Source of the DNA: Pseudoips prasinana
Lineage: Eukaryota > Arthropoda > Insecta > Lepidoptera > Nolidae
Direction: 5' to 3'
NCBI GenBank assembly: GCA_951640165.1
Contig: OX621241.1
Location: 6,830,001 to 6,894,000 of the forward strand
Length of the DNA stretch: 64,000 nucleotides
The first letter of the stretch is position 1. The number at the start of each line of letters is the position of its first letter. Made by a program: the position numbers and the translations under genes. The notes beneath the pieces were generated by a model, which was not told the DNA's origin, ran no database searches, and saw only the letters and a program-made list of their open reading frames with translations. Of the stretch, positions 34,701 through 43,515 are shown one piece after another.

Positions 34701-37700
34701 CTAGTATTATTATATTTTTAAATTAATTTAAGTAAAAGTTGAGTAGGTTTTGGTATGTTTTAAACAGTTATCTGTCTATCAATTGAAGCAAATAGACGGT
34801 TACCTGTTAATAATGGCAGTCATGAGCTGTTCTCGCAGTGAGGGTATGTACTTGCTCATCCATATCAAGTTGTACACGTATGATCTGTTGACGTAGCAGC
34901 CCGCCTTATAGTATGGCAAGTTGTCTACTAACGTATGCATCAAGAGGTCACTTGTCCTGGAATAAAATAATTTATTAATGGCATTGAGATGTTTTATCAA
35001 ATATTAACCTTACCTACCTATTAACTTACTAATAAAGTGCGGTCGCGGAGCAGGAATTACTACCTTTTTACCTACTGACAATTTTCAGAAATATTGTCAC
35101 AAGTAAAAGGTTATTCGGTTACCATTCCATCATTGAATGCCCGCATTTGGCTCCATCTCTTCGCGTGGGGGGGGGGAGGGGGGGGGGGGCGTAGAAGTCT
35201 TCCCGAATTCTGGAATATCTCCCAGAGAACGGGCAGCAGCGTCTCTCCGTGTACTAGACCACCATATTGACATTCATCTTCACAGCGATGATGGACCCAC
35301 CTCCATTGTAGAAATCTTTTGCAGAGGCTTTAGCCCAACAGTGGACATTATTCGGCAGAACCCTTATACTACGAAACGTAATATGTGTTATAATGATGAT
35401 TATCATTAGAAGCAATCAACAAACTTCTTTAACACTTTTTTATGAAATAGTGAGCACATACCTATCCCCAATGTAGGTAGTGGCGAGCTGTTTACATGTG
35501 GACGCGAAGCCGCTCTATGTCTGTGAATCCACAAATTGAGCGGATCCATCGCGGTTCGCAAAGCGCAGGTACTCGCCGCGGTACCATATGGCAAGTATGC
35601 GCCCTCACTAATCCACACCGCTAACTTCAATAGTGTACGCAATAAAAACTACAAAATCTTAGCCATTCGATTCCATATTGATCAACATTGGTACTAAGTA
35701 AATAAATAATTTTAGGGTAGTCTCTGTGTAACTTGTATCAGAGGCCATTGTATAGCTTGATAAACAAATAGAGCCAGATCACTGCCACTGCCCATTACGT
35801 TGAGTAGACATAATGGCTCCTACACACATTGAGCGACGAGTTTGTACCGCGCAGGTATGCTGCCGATTTATGACGTAGAAATTTGTGCAGTAGCATTTCG
35901 ATCGAAGGCAGACATTAGGCCTTCAGAACTGCTTAAGGTGACCATCATGGTGGGTAGTTTGTGCTACTTGCACATCGTTTACGCCGTCGATATTTTGCAT
36001 CGGAGCTTAGCTTTGTACGGATACAAAGTTGACTGCAAGTGTGGCGAAGCGGCTTAGACAGTCGCCTCACCCTTTCGTGTCGCGGGTTCGAGTCCCGCAC
36101 CGGACAACTATTTGTATGACCCATAAATAGTTGTTCCGAGTCAGGCTGTAACTTGTGTCCGTCTATTATCTTTGTAAAGTACCCCGCGACAGAGGGATTT
36201 AATTTCCCTAATGCGGGCGTTGTCTTTTAAACAAATAAAAAAAAGTTGTCTGTAATCTAGAAAACCTTAATAAGGTGATCATTTTGATCTGATCTTGATG
36301 TAATGTCGCTCAACTTGGCACACACCTAAATAAAAAAATAATCAGAAGCAACAGTACATCCTGGTCGCTGAGATCAGACGGGAGCTTTCGCCATTAGCAG
36401 TCGTGTATGCAAAGCTGGCAGGCGACTCCAGCATTGCACCCACATGGGACGCTGTGTTCTCCTTCTGTGAGGCAGTCATGCTCCTGAAGGAAGCCGCCTA
36501 GCGGGATCGGGGTAGAGCCGGTAGCTCGCAGGAGTGCGGTGCAGTATGAGAAGTGTCCTCTACTGCCGCCACGTGCAAGCAGCTCTGGGAAAACAGCAGT
36601 CTGTTTATGGCGCAGTCACTGTGCCGGACTGGCAGGAGTCGGCAATAGGGGAGGGCAAGCTAGAGCCCTCTTAAGGTACGTGTCTCGGCCATCTGGGACA
36701 TGGCACAAAAATAGGCATTATATAACAAAGGAGCAACCGTAAAAATATAGCCAACACAAAGTCATACACATAGGAATGATGAATTATAAATATTATTTCA
36801 ACGGCACTGACTAGAATGAAAGTGTTACTAACTTATTTGCTAACTAGTAAAATCCAAATTACACAATTTAGATAAGTGCATAGCTTGCTAGTAACATTGT
36901 TTAAAAATGAAACCAAATTGCATAATCTGCATTGGTCAAAGGCAAATTTATTTACAAATGTAATCTGAGATAATGTCAGTAACCAGCATTGTAAGGCCCA
37001 TTCAACAATAGTCATTAACAAAGACAATTTAATGCTAACTTATATCTTGGTTAAATGTTTTAAATCCAAGTAATACTTTGAATATCTTACCATTTTATTT
37101 GGATTCTATAAATACTGCATTATCCACATATGACCATATTTTTGAAGTTGGTTGTGTGGTTCCGAGGCTGAGTTGTAGGCTACCAGGCAGTCCCCATGTG
37201 GCAGATAAATTATCACCACTAGACATAGCAGTTAGCTGCGAATATATTAAATAAGCACTCACTGACCAAGCAGTCTCAGAGCCAACAACTTGCGGCAAGT
37301 AGTCTTATGGTACCTGTTGACTTACAAAATCCACTAACACCTTAGGAGGGCTTTGAGGAATGACAAGTGTACACCACTATTAAATAAGTGAGCTCCTGGT
37401 GTTGAGTACCAGTGACACTATTACTGGCAGAAAGCTTAAGGAATGGGATCAGGAAGTGCTTCTGAATAGGAATCAGAGGGTGGTAGTCCAGCTACAGGCC
37501 TGCATTATGGAAGCCAAATGGATAAACCCCCACACAAATCTCCCTTTAACAGAGCATAGGAATAGAAGAAGCTTCACAGAAAAGCTTAACATCACCGTTT
37601 AGACTGCATGTGTGGCGCAGCGGCTAAGACAGTCTCCTCGCCGCTTCATGTCGCGGGTTCGAGTCCCGCGCCAGACAACTATTTGTGTGACCCATAAATA

Positions 37701-40390
37701 GTTGTTCTGTGTCTGGATGTAATTTTTTCCATCTATTATGTTTGTAAAGTACCCCGCAACACAGGGATTAGATTCCCTAGTGTTGTCTTTATTAAAAAGC
37801 AGAAAAAAAATGTTGCTTCTTTTTGAAAAAGGTGTTTCATGTACAGTGAATCCAGTGATTTGTATGAAATAGTGTCATATTCAACTCTCATAATATATCT
37901 CCTGTAAGGCAATAAAGATTTTGACCACTTCAAAATTGTTCAGGCAATCCATATTTAGAAATCCATGAGGATATATGTAATTTTCTGTCATCTTCCTCCT
38001 AAAAGCCAGAGGATACCTCAGTATGAGCCTTCAAAGTGGAAACACTTCAAGATCTAACATATACAGACAGTGACAAGTTTTAGCAACTGTATCTGACTTC
38101 TTTGTCTTTTCTAACTCTCTTCACTTAGGTTTATAAGATGGTAAACTTTGGTAAGATCACAAACAGATCTCATTTATTTAACCTTATATAAGAAAGAATA
38201 AAATTGTCCAATAACCAATGATTGTAGCTCAAAGATTGATGACAAAGTCACAGCTCACAGATCAGTTATAACCTAGCAAGTTTTCAAGAGTGCAATGCTC
38301 TGAGTATTCAGTGTTCTCTCGTCTATCACTTTGTTAATGCATCATCACTTCACTACAAAATTGTCAGTGTAACCATTTCAGTCTGTGATATGCAATCATC
38401 ACTACTACACAAGTTCATACCTGTTAGGCGGAGCATACTTTTTTGACAATAAGTAATATCAAAGTACTACATTAGGCAGCACTTCTGATTGTGAGTACAT
38501 TTTGTCATAATCAAATGTGATAAGTGGTTAACACTGGTATAGTATAAGTATATAGTATAAGTATATAGTATAAGTATGGTATATGACTACCTCATTGGTC
38601 CAACAGTAGTGTGTATAACCATAGATAATGGAGTCATGGGCTCAAATCCCAGGATGACCCAAAAAATATATTTTGGGATTTTTCTGTAAACATATCCTCA
38701 AATCTCCCTCAAATCTGGGAGAGTGTTATTACACCCCCATGCCTCAGATAGTAAACTCATTGCTCCTGACCACTTATTGGTTGTGTTGCTAATTATTCCA
38801 CGGGACCATGAGAATGATGGAATATAAAGTGCTCCTGTGTTTGCACACACACTTATGCACTATAATATGTCCATCATTGGCTAGTCTCCATTAAGACTCG
38901 TCCAACATTCAGGAATGGCACTGTTGCATTAAGTAGGCTATAATATGGCATTTGCTCATAATCACAAGATATATAACCCAGTATTTTATGATACATATAT
39001 GATAAGAAAAATGAAGAACAACAAAAACAACAAGCTTACTCAGTGTACTAGATACAGGCAATTATCAGTTGTTTCAACTTCCTGCCTGATTATAAAAAAA
39101 TAATAATAATAAAGATGTCCATGTAGAGTGCCTTGAGAGACACTGGACAAAAGTACAGTATAGTCAACTTGTTAATCTCACAGAAAAGGAACTTAATTTA
39201 AAATAACACTTACATAGGCATAATGGCCACCATGTGTCCTATTATATCATGAATATGTGACCATTTCTTGATGAGATCTTCAGGTGGGTACTCATCCCAA
39301 TTTTCTCCTTCAGCTGTAAGTAAAACAGGAATTATTATCTACTTGCACAACATTACTGATTGTTATGAAGGAGTCATTAGATCTTATGCAATATTACTTA
39401 ACTTTATTGCTCAATATTTTGTTATCATCAAACATATCTTATTATTCAAATAATTTATGTAAGCTAAATAAATTAGTGGTTCCACAAATGGAGCTCAAGC
39501 TGTGTGCATTATAGCTACAGCTTAAAATAAATTAACTTGTTATTGCACAGCAATATACTAAGCCTGTGCAATAACTATATAAACAAGTTAGTTTATTTTA
39601 AGTACCCACATTTTAATTATTATTATTTGAAAATTATATTGATACACCTTGAAGCAGAAATTATACTGATGATGATCTCTCGGTAATATAATAATAATAT
39701 CCTGGGTCATTATTTACACACAGCCATCAGATCCCAAACTGAGCAGAGCTTGCACTATGGACACTGATATACTACATACACTACTTTTATTTTGTAAATA
39801 CATACTTATATAGATAATTAACACCCAGACTCACAATACACACACAAATATCTGTCCTGGGTGGGAATCAAACCCACAACCTCTGGCATGAAAAGCAAGC
39901 ATTTGCCAACCACACCAACAGGCCCAATTATAAGGACTATAAAGGTTTCTAATAAGTCTTAATTTGGATTTCTGCAATAGTTACCTTTGAATAATGAAAC
40001 TAGATGCATCATGACCACAGGGCAGTGGTAGGTGTGAGCAGTCACTAAACTTAGAACAAACATTCTGTACAATTCTACTAGCTCCTGCTCTCTGTCCAGC
40101 CACTCAATGTTACACACCACATCCACGAACTGGGTAGACTCTTTACCTAATGACACTATACATGATAAACTATCCTCAAAAACTATCCTAAAGTTGTCAT
40201 CGTTCAAAGGATAATCTCTCAATACTTTCACCAATTCTAAGTAAGGCCCTGCACTATTGTTTCTAACGTAATTCACTAGGATTTGTTGCACTTGTTTCTT
40301 TGTAAATCGTAATCTCATACGTGCTAACGCCGCTTGACGATCTAGAGTCTTTTGCATCAAAGATGCTACACTTTTCTGAGTGGTCGTCAT
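28770..40390 (-). CDS. RRN3: RNA polymerase I initiation factor RRN3 / TIF-IA
   Basis: Seven coding exons on the minus strand, in order 40390-39985, 39313-39214, 34956-34804, 33857-33645, 31831-31467, 30674-30446 and 28974-28770, join in phase with GT-AG borders to 556 codons plus stop. RRN3 binds RNA polymerase I and the promoter selectivity factor to start rRNA synthesis in the nucleolus. Recognisable family blocks are RFTKKQVQQILVNYVRNN (exon 1), LVDNLPYYKAGCYVNRSYVY (exon 3), the acidic loop DVDKPDEV and FERIILPTHGIRYVQF (exons 4-5), RTAASHLAGLLAR and HGAFHAICHAIFY (exon 5), HQVVYCQAIIEKN and EWFPYDPYRLPRSGKIIWPL (exons 6-7). A lysine/arginine patch, SPSKRIASLSN, lies near the end. The human protein is about 650 aa; the difference is mostly shorter acidic loops. 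Introns carry SINEs, MITEs and LINE pieces. The start is 2 nt after the stop of the 92-aa frame at 40393-40671. Confidence 0.93.
29035..29190 (+). repeat. Interspersed repeat family R3 (RRN3 intron 6)
   Basis: It shares 'cggcgaggttagcttaac'-type start, 'cacgcggtcagcctaaagat', AAGCTGTCGGTCCCGG and 'aagccatgtcagaggc' with 55930-56165 and 7458-7625. Confidence 0.5.
29386..29607 (+). repeat. SINE family B (RRN3 intron 6)
   Basis: The tRNA-like head has B-box GTGGGTTCGATTCCCAC at about 29423, then the family body to 'gaataatgcccc'. The MITE at 29608 interrupts its end; the last bases ('aggatattattctt') reappear after 30429. Confidence 0.75.
29608..30429. mobile_element. Palindromic MITE family P, copy D, split by a LINE
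   Basis: The left part (29608-29810) runs through the central TGACGTCA to 'tttatttgaacgc'-like sequence. The right end (30384-30429, CATTTAAGAAATCGATGTTC... CTTAGCCGGTG) is the missing terminal part. The LINE between them shows that the MITE was already there. The MITE itself sits in a SINE B copy, giving three levels of nesting inside RRN3 intron 6. Confidence 0.85.
29815..30383 (+). mobile_element. 5'-truncated LINE family J, copy 2
   Basis: It encodes the carboxy-terminal region of ORF2 only (29820-30269): YAVPIWSPIFDVYIKK, IPYTDLLERYKLQSLQS, LCYIVPRTVMRREA, FKKMAIELLK. It ends with TTATGTCCCAATAAAGTAAA and an A-rich tail. It is homologous to 16830-17433. The frame is open, but no catalytic domain is present. 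Confidence 0.85.
30712..31010 (+). repeat. Interspersed repeat R4-type fragment (RRN3 intron 5)
   Basis: 'agctgaaagacgtccaacgc', 'aaaggccttccccaaaagat' and later 'ttcttgaatgacactcacaa' match the pattern of the pieces at 21735-21830 and 42300-42640. It begins 38 bp upstream of exon 6 in transcript terms. Confidence 0.5.
31900..32095 (+). repeat. LINE 3'-end fragment (RRN3 intron 4)
   Basis: It ends with AATAAAGAGATTTTGATTTG and a repeated 'attttgatttgatttga', a typical tail of insect non-LTR elements. No coding part is kept. Confidence 0.45.
32400..32520 (-). repeat. SINE fragment related to 1150-1405 (RRN3 intron 4)
   Basis: The complement contains the 'actagcatattagtgggac' and 'atggtccacatggggactaa' segments found at about 1310-1370, in the opposite orientation. 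Confidence 0.5.
33080..33320 (+). repeat. RTE-like LINE 3' fragment (RRN3 intron 4)
   Basis: 'tcgatatcgaagccaaaact', 'tttttatctgtatgtatgtc' and 'caggctaaactcactaagta' follow the pattern of lepidopteran RTE-type tails. It is diverged and has no ORF. Confidence 0.35.
34500..34710 (+). repeat. RTE-like LINE 3' end (RRN3 intron 2)
   Basis: It starts 'atcctactaatattataaat', continues 'gcgaaagtttgtgagtatgg', 'aaacctactgaacggatttt', 'aatttacaaagtttaatgcg' and ends 'ggttcagctagt'. The same unit is at 42990-43515, 43925-44110, 49410-49520, 58075-58225, 58557-58920 and 63925-64000. Confidence 0.6.
35130..35370 (+). repeat. Interspersed repeat R4-type with a poly-G run
   Basis: It contains 'cccagagaacgggcagcagc', 'gcagaggctttagcccaaca' and 'gtggacatt', as in 56838-56975. 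A run of about 25 nearly pure G lies at 35167-35190. It lies in RRN3 intron 2. Confidence 0.5.
36032..36230 (+). repeat. tRNA-derived SINE, family A (near complete)
   Basis: It has an A-box TGGCGAAGCGG, a B-box GGGTTCGAGTCCC at about 36083, a body with 'aactatttgtatgacccata' and 'aagtaccccgcgacagaggg', and a short A-rich end. It is the best copy of the family with 37603-37790. Confidence 0.8.
36385..36520 (+). pseudogene. Remnant of an R1-like LINE ORF2 carboxy end
   Basis: In one frame the DNA reads LAGDSSIAPTWDAVFSFCEA then VMLLKEAA, a stop, RDRGRAG. The pattern 'TWDAV-SFCE-VM-KEAAERERE' is typical of the last residues of R1/Jockey-group ORF2 proteins in Lepidoptera. Only this tail is recognisable. 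It is in RRN3 intron 2, opposite to the gene. Confidence 0.5.
37603..37790 (+). repeat. tRNA-derived SINE, family A (near complete)
   Basis: The head is GTGTGGCGCAGCGGCTAAGA with B-box GGGTTCGAGTCCC, followed by the family body to 'aagtaccccgcaacacaggg'. It is very similar to 36032-36230. Both lie in RRN3 intron 2. Confidence 0.8.
38536..38580. repeat. Short tandem repeat, ~14-bp unit x3
   Basis: TATAGTATAAGTA recurs three times head to tail. Confidence 0.75.
38590..38945 (+). repeat. tRNA-headed SINE (third type)
   Basis: The head 'tggtccaacagtagtgtgta' with B-box GGGCTCAAATCCCAGGATG (about 38638) is tRNA-like. The body holds 'gggagagtgttattacaccc', 'ccacgggaccatgagaatga', 'gcacacacacttatgcacta' and 'ggctagtctccattaagact'. 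This arrangement is familiar from lepidopteran SINEs. Confidence 0.6.
39690..39928 (-). repeat. SINE family B (full length, RRN3 intron 1)
   Basis: The minus strand reads GGGCCTGTTGGTGTGGTTGG, then B-box GTGGGTTTGATTCCCACCC, the body, and an end in 'ggatattattattata'. It is a clean full-length copy and the reference for the other family B pieces. It stops about 55 bp from the exon 1 donor. Confidence 0.8.
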
Positions 40391-40392
40391 TT

Positions 40393-40671
40393 TTATTTCT
40401 TTAGGTCCGACGCTATAGACTTCAAGTATTCTACTATTTCTGGTTGCCGAAGTAATTCAGCTTTCTTATGATTTAAGACTTCTCGCAATATGTTGCTACT
40501 GTCTTCAAGTGTCGGCGGAGGTTGTTCGTAACTGGTGCTCGGTTTGTTGTACCCGAGGCTCGGGTCCGAGACCTCCGTGCTCCTCTTATCTTTTAAATAC
40601 GTCTGCAATCTCTCCAGTACCACTTTGTTGTCACCTTCTTTTTTCTCCGGACTATAACCTTCTTTGGACAT
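40393..40671 (-). CDS. Unidentified 92-aa protein encoded just upstream of RRN3
   Basis: I do not recognise this protein. It is 92 aa, hydrophilic and charged, with a low-complexity middle (NKPSTSYEQPPPTLEDS, about 43-59) and two likely helices: NKVVLERLQTYLKDKR near the start and SNILREVLNHKKAELLRQPEIVEYLKSIASDLKK at the end (quoted in part: LREVLNHKKAELLRQPEIVE). Its TAA is followed by AA and then the RRN3 ATG, in a different frame (TAAAAATG). No intron separates them, so one mRNA would carry both. It starts in acceptable context (G at -3). It is not part of RRN3: the RRN3 family begins close to the MTTTQK start. It could be a small nuclear or adaptor protein, or a regulatory upstream ORF. 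I judge it real because of the long, balanced reading frame and its place at the promoter. Confidence 0.6.
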   Translation of the reverse strand: MSKEGYSPEKKEGDNKVVLERLQTYLKDKRSTEVSDPSLGYNKPSTSYEQPPPTLEDSSNILREVLNHKKAELLRQPEIVEYLKSIASDLKK

Positions 40672-41264
40672 TGCTTCTCGAAAATTTTACATCGTTGAAA
40701 ATGTAGTTTTGCGTAAACAAAGTAATAGTTATTTTCCAGAAGATGTGATAGAAATGTTAACCTGCGGATTACTAATGAAATTAATTACAAAACTCTTTTA
40801 ATTGCAGAAGTGAACACGTGCAAATATGCGCGGAATAAACATTGACAAATGAATGACACCGCAGTGAAATATGTTTGATGACACTGTAACGCAATGCTGC
40901 CAGCGTAAAATAAGTGTACTAGAGTAGTTGCTATTGTTATTTACGGTTTTTTCATTATTTCCTTCAAAACCGTAAAAATATTAGGAACAAGTTCGGTAGT
41001 GTCGTGTAAAAGGGTATGTTTGTGACAGTCAGCCAATTCATATTTTGCTATCTGTGGTTTTTCATTTCTCAATGAGTTTGGGAGGGGTGGAATGCGTCTG
41101 TATTTCTGAATTCCGAATTTATGCTTTAATTTATTTTGTATTGTCGTTAACGTGTGTGTATTAAGTGCTAATATGAAAATGTGTATTTAGTGGACATTTT
41201 AAATATAGTGAAACATACTTTGCTCAGTTTCTTTCTATTCTATGGGCGTTGATAATCATGCAAA
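40672..41264. promoter_or_regulatory. Shared head-to-head promoter region (RRN3 unit / cta)
   Basis: Only 593 bp separate the two divergent start codons, so both promoters and 5' UTRs must lie here unless upstream non-coding exons exist. A palindromic CACGTG is present at about 40817. No TATA box stands out. It is free of the repeats that fill the neighbouring introns. Confidence 0.5.
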
Positions 41265-41380
41265 ATGGCCAACGATTTGTGGTCATGTACCTGTTGTACG
41301 GAGGCTCTTACGTGTTGGCTACGTCTAAAACTGTCCCCGGAGGAGATAGAGCAGCGATACAGGAGCAAGGAAATAGATAA
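41242..41380 (+). promoter_or_regulatory. Two overlapping upstream ORFs at the cta start
   Basis: ATGs at 41242 and 41258 lie 23 and 7 nt before the main start, one in each of the other two frames. The second has A at -3 and reads 40 codons to the TAA at 41378-41380. The first stops sooner inside the coding exon. If transcribed, both would compete with the main start. Confidence 0.4.
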
Positions 41381-41765
41381 AATATTGGAGAAGGAGAAAC
41401 AGACACTACGACGACAGGTAAAACTGTTGTTGCTCGGCGCGGGTGAAAGCGGAAAGTCAACATTCCTGAAACAGATGAGGATAATACACAAAGTGAAGTT
41501 CGAACCGGAACTAGTGCGGGAGTACCAGCATGTCATATATCAGAATATCGTGAAGGGTATACAGGTGTTAGTAGACGCAAGGGACAAGCTTGCTATCCCG
41601 TGGGAAAACCCGAGGAACTTGGACATCGGGCAGCAGGCGCTGCACTTCAACAGCACGGCGTCGTTGGACAGTCGGCTGTTTGTTCATTACGCGCCGCACA
41701 TACACTCCCTGTGGTTAGACAGAGCCATCAAAAGGGCATACGACAGGCGGAGAGAATTTCAATTG
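41265..41765 (+). CDS. cta: G-protein alpha subunit, G12/13 class (concertina-like), first coding exon
   Basis: The 167 codons end at a consensus donor, CAATTG|GTAAGT, in phase 0. The P-loop GAGESGKSTFLKQMRIIH (58-75), the preceding RSKEIDKILEKEK helix and the class-typical VLVDARDKL and AYDRRREFQL segments place it in the G12/13 group, whose fly member concertina relays Fog signals to RhoGEF2 and myosin for cell-shape change. The amino end is cysteine-rich (Cys 8, 10, 11, 17), fitting palmitoylation at the plasma membrane. The exon covers the start of the Ras-like domain and part of the helical domain. Switch regions, the DVGGQ box and NKxD are in exons I cannot find downstream, so the next intron is long or leaves the window. 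Start chosen: AAAATGGCC, with two out-of-frame ATGs just upstream. Confidence 0.88.
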
Positions 41766-42299
41766 GTAAGTGGTCAATTTTCATGTTTGTTTAGTATACA
41801 ATGGTACACCTATGAGCTATGTGTGTGTGCTATGGGGTTTCCCATAGTATGTAGTACATATGAACCATACAAATAGCTATTTAAATCTTAAATTTACTGT
41901 ACCCATGCATGGTTGAAATCAGCTAGTCTTAATCAAACATAAGTGATTATTTTATTGTACAGTTTACTTCATTAGATAAAGTCTGTCTGTTTTGATTGGC
42001 AATTAATTATTATTCCAATAAAATAATGATTGTGTAATTGATATTGGTTGAGGAAGATTTGATTAAATCCTCTTTGTTGCGTTGGTGGAATTTATTACTT
42101 TTATTTTTTTAACTTCATCATTGTGTGAATCATACCTTTGTTTGTATTCTGTGTGAATATTAAGCTGTGGTTGTGTCATAAGAGAATTACCTGTATGTAT
42201 TAGGTTTTATAAAAGATTCCAGAGTTATTCTTAGTTAATAAATTGTTATTGCATATTTGTTAATTCAAATTATAATTAAATCTGGTACATGTGTCATCA

Positions 42300-42640
42300 T
42301 GCCAGAGGAAAGACTTCACTGTTGAACATAGGCCTCCCCCAAAGATCTTCATAAAAGCCAGTTTTGAGCTAACCACATCCATTGTTAGATCCTGTTGGGG
42401 TTTTTATATACTGTGGACACGGGTCTCATCGCGATAAATATTTAGGTAAATCATTACCTTGTTTACCCGACGTTTCGGCATGGATTGCACCAGCCGTGGT
42501 CATGGGTCACGGGTCGGGTTTCAGTGAAGCGCTTTTGTTGTAGTCTTCTGGTTTATGGTCACTTATTGCAAATCTTTCTGCATCAGCAGTTATCAGTTCT
42601 TCAAGCTCTGTGCCCTGTCCCCAGCCACTTCAGCTTAGCA
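42300..42640 (+). repeat. Composite interspersed repeat in putative cta intron
   Basis: R4-type ends ('acttcactgttgaacatagg', 'ctcccccaaagat'; later 'tttctgcatcagcagttatc') surround a different unit at about 42405-42520 with 'tggacacgggtctcatcgcg' and 'cccgacgtttcggcatggat'. Part of that unit recurs at about 57706-57750. It is one repeat inserted into another. Confidence 0.45.
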
Positions 42641-42989
42641 TTTCTTTAGGCTTTGTAGGTGACTTTCTGCAGATTTCAACACTTCTGTATCATGTAGGGA
42701 AACTCTGAGGATAGCCTTCTCTATTGCTCTTTTCTTTACATTTATAACAAGTATTGACTTGTAAATAGACACACAATCTTTCATATTTATACTAGGTAGT
42801 AGAGCATTTATCTTCCCACAATGACATGCTAAAATACAATCCTTAAATATCACACACCTAAAAAATAACTGTTTTAAAAACTTTGCACCCAACCTTGACT
42901 ATACATATATACAAGTGTTTCATAAATAGTAGAGGAAATATAAGGAGCTCTATTTACCCTTAAAACTGAACAAATAAAAGTAGGTGGTG

Positions 42990-43515
42990 TAACATCCTAT
43001 TATTATTATAAATGTGAAAGTTTGTGAGTATGGATATTTGTTACTGTTTTACTTGAATAATAAAATAAAATAAATAAAAAAGTTTTTTATTCATGTAGAC
43101 TTTAAAAAAGCACTTGTAAATAGTCAGAACATGTTCCTAGTAATACATAATTAATTTATAATTATTTCTAGGTACATATAGATATTTAGGTACACGGATT
43201 GTAGGAAATAATTTACAATAAGATTTATTTTATAACAGTAACAATATTTAACTAACTTTAAATTAAGTTATTGTCAAGGATCATGTGTAGGTTTAATTAT
43301 CAAAACTTTAAAATTTTAGCTATATTTTTACTACATATTGTCTGAATGGTTCTGTCTATATTAAGGTAGGAATTAAATGTTATTACTATTGAATACTATT
43401 GAAGGGATTTTGATAAAACTTTGCAGTAATATTATAGCATATATATCTGAATGACACAGGCTATCATTTATAAAGTTTAATGTGGGTGAAACCCCAGGGC
43501 ACATCTAGTGAATTT
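42990..43515 (+). repeat. RTE-like LINE 3' end split by a family L element
   Basis: The RTE-like unit starts at about 42993 ('atcctattattattataaat') and stops near 43052. Family L (as in 5838-6577) occupies about 43080-43395. The RTE unit resumes with 'gggattttgataaaactttg' and ends 'accccagggcacatctagtg'. Family L therefore inserted later. Confidence 0.65.

Noticed and set aside
35406..35642. GC-richer 78-codon minus frame in RRN3 intron 2
   Set aside because: RRN3 exons 2 and 3 join directly in phase and cover the family sequence, so no exon is needed here. No resemblance to another protein was seen.
36032..36105. tRNA gene-like sequence with A and B boxes
   Set aside because: The same head recurs in at least six places attached to the same body, the acceptor stem does not close properly, and it is therefore a SINE head and not a tRNA gene.
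37095..37298. 67-codon minus frame inside RRN3 intron 2
   Set aside because: It does not resemble RRN3, and the phase across exons 2-3 excludes it. Chance frame.
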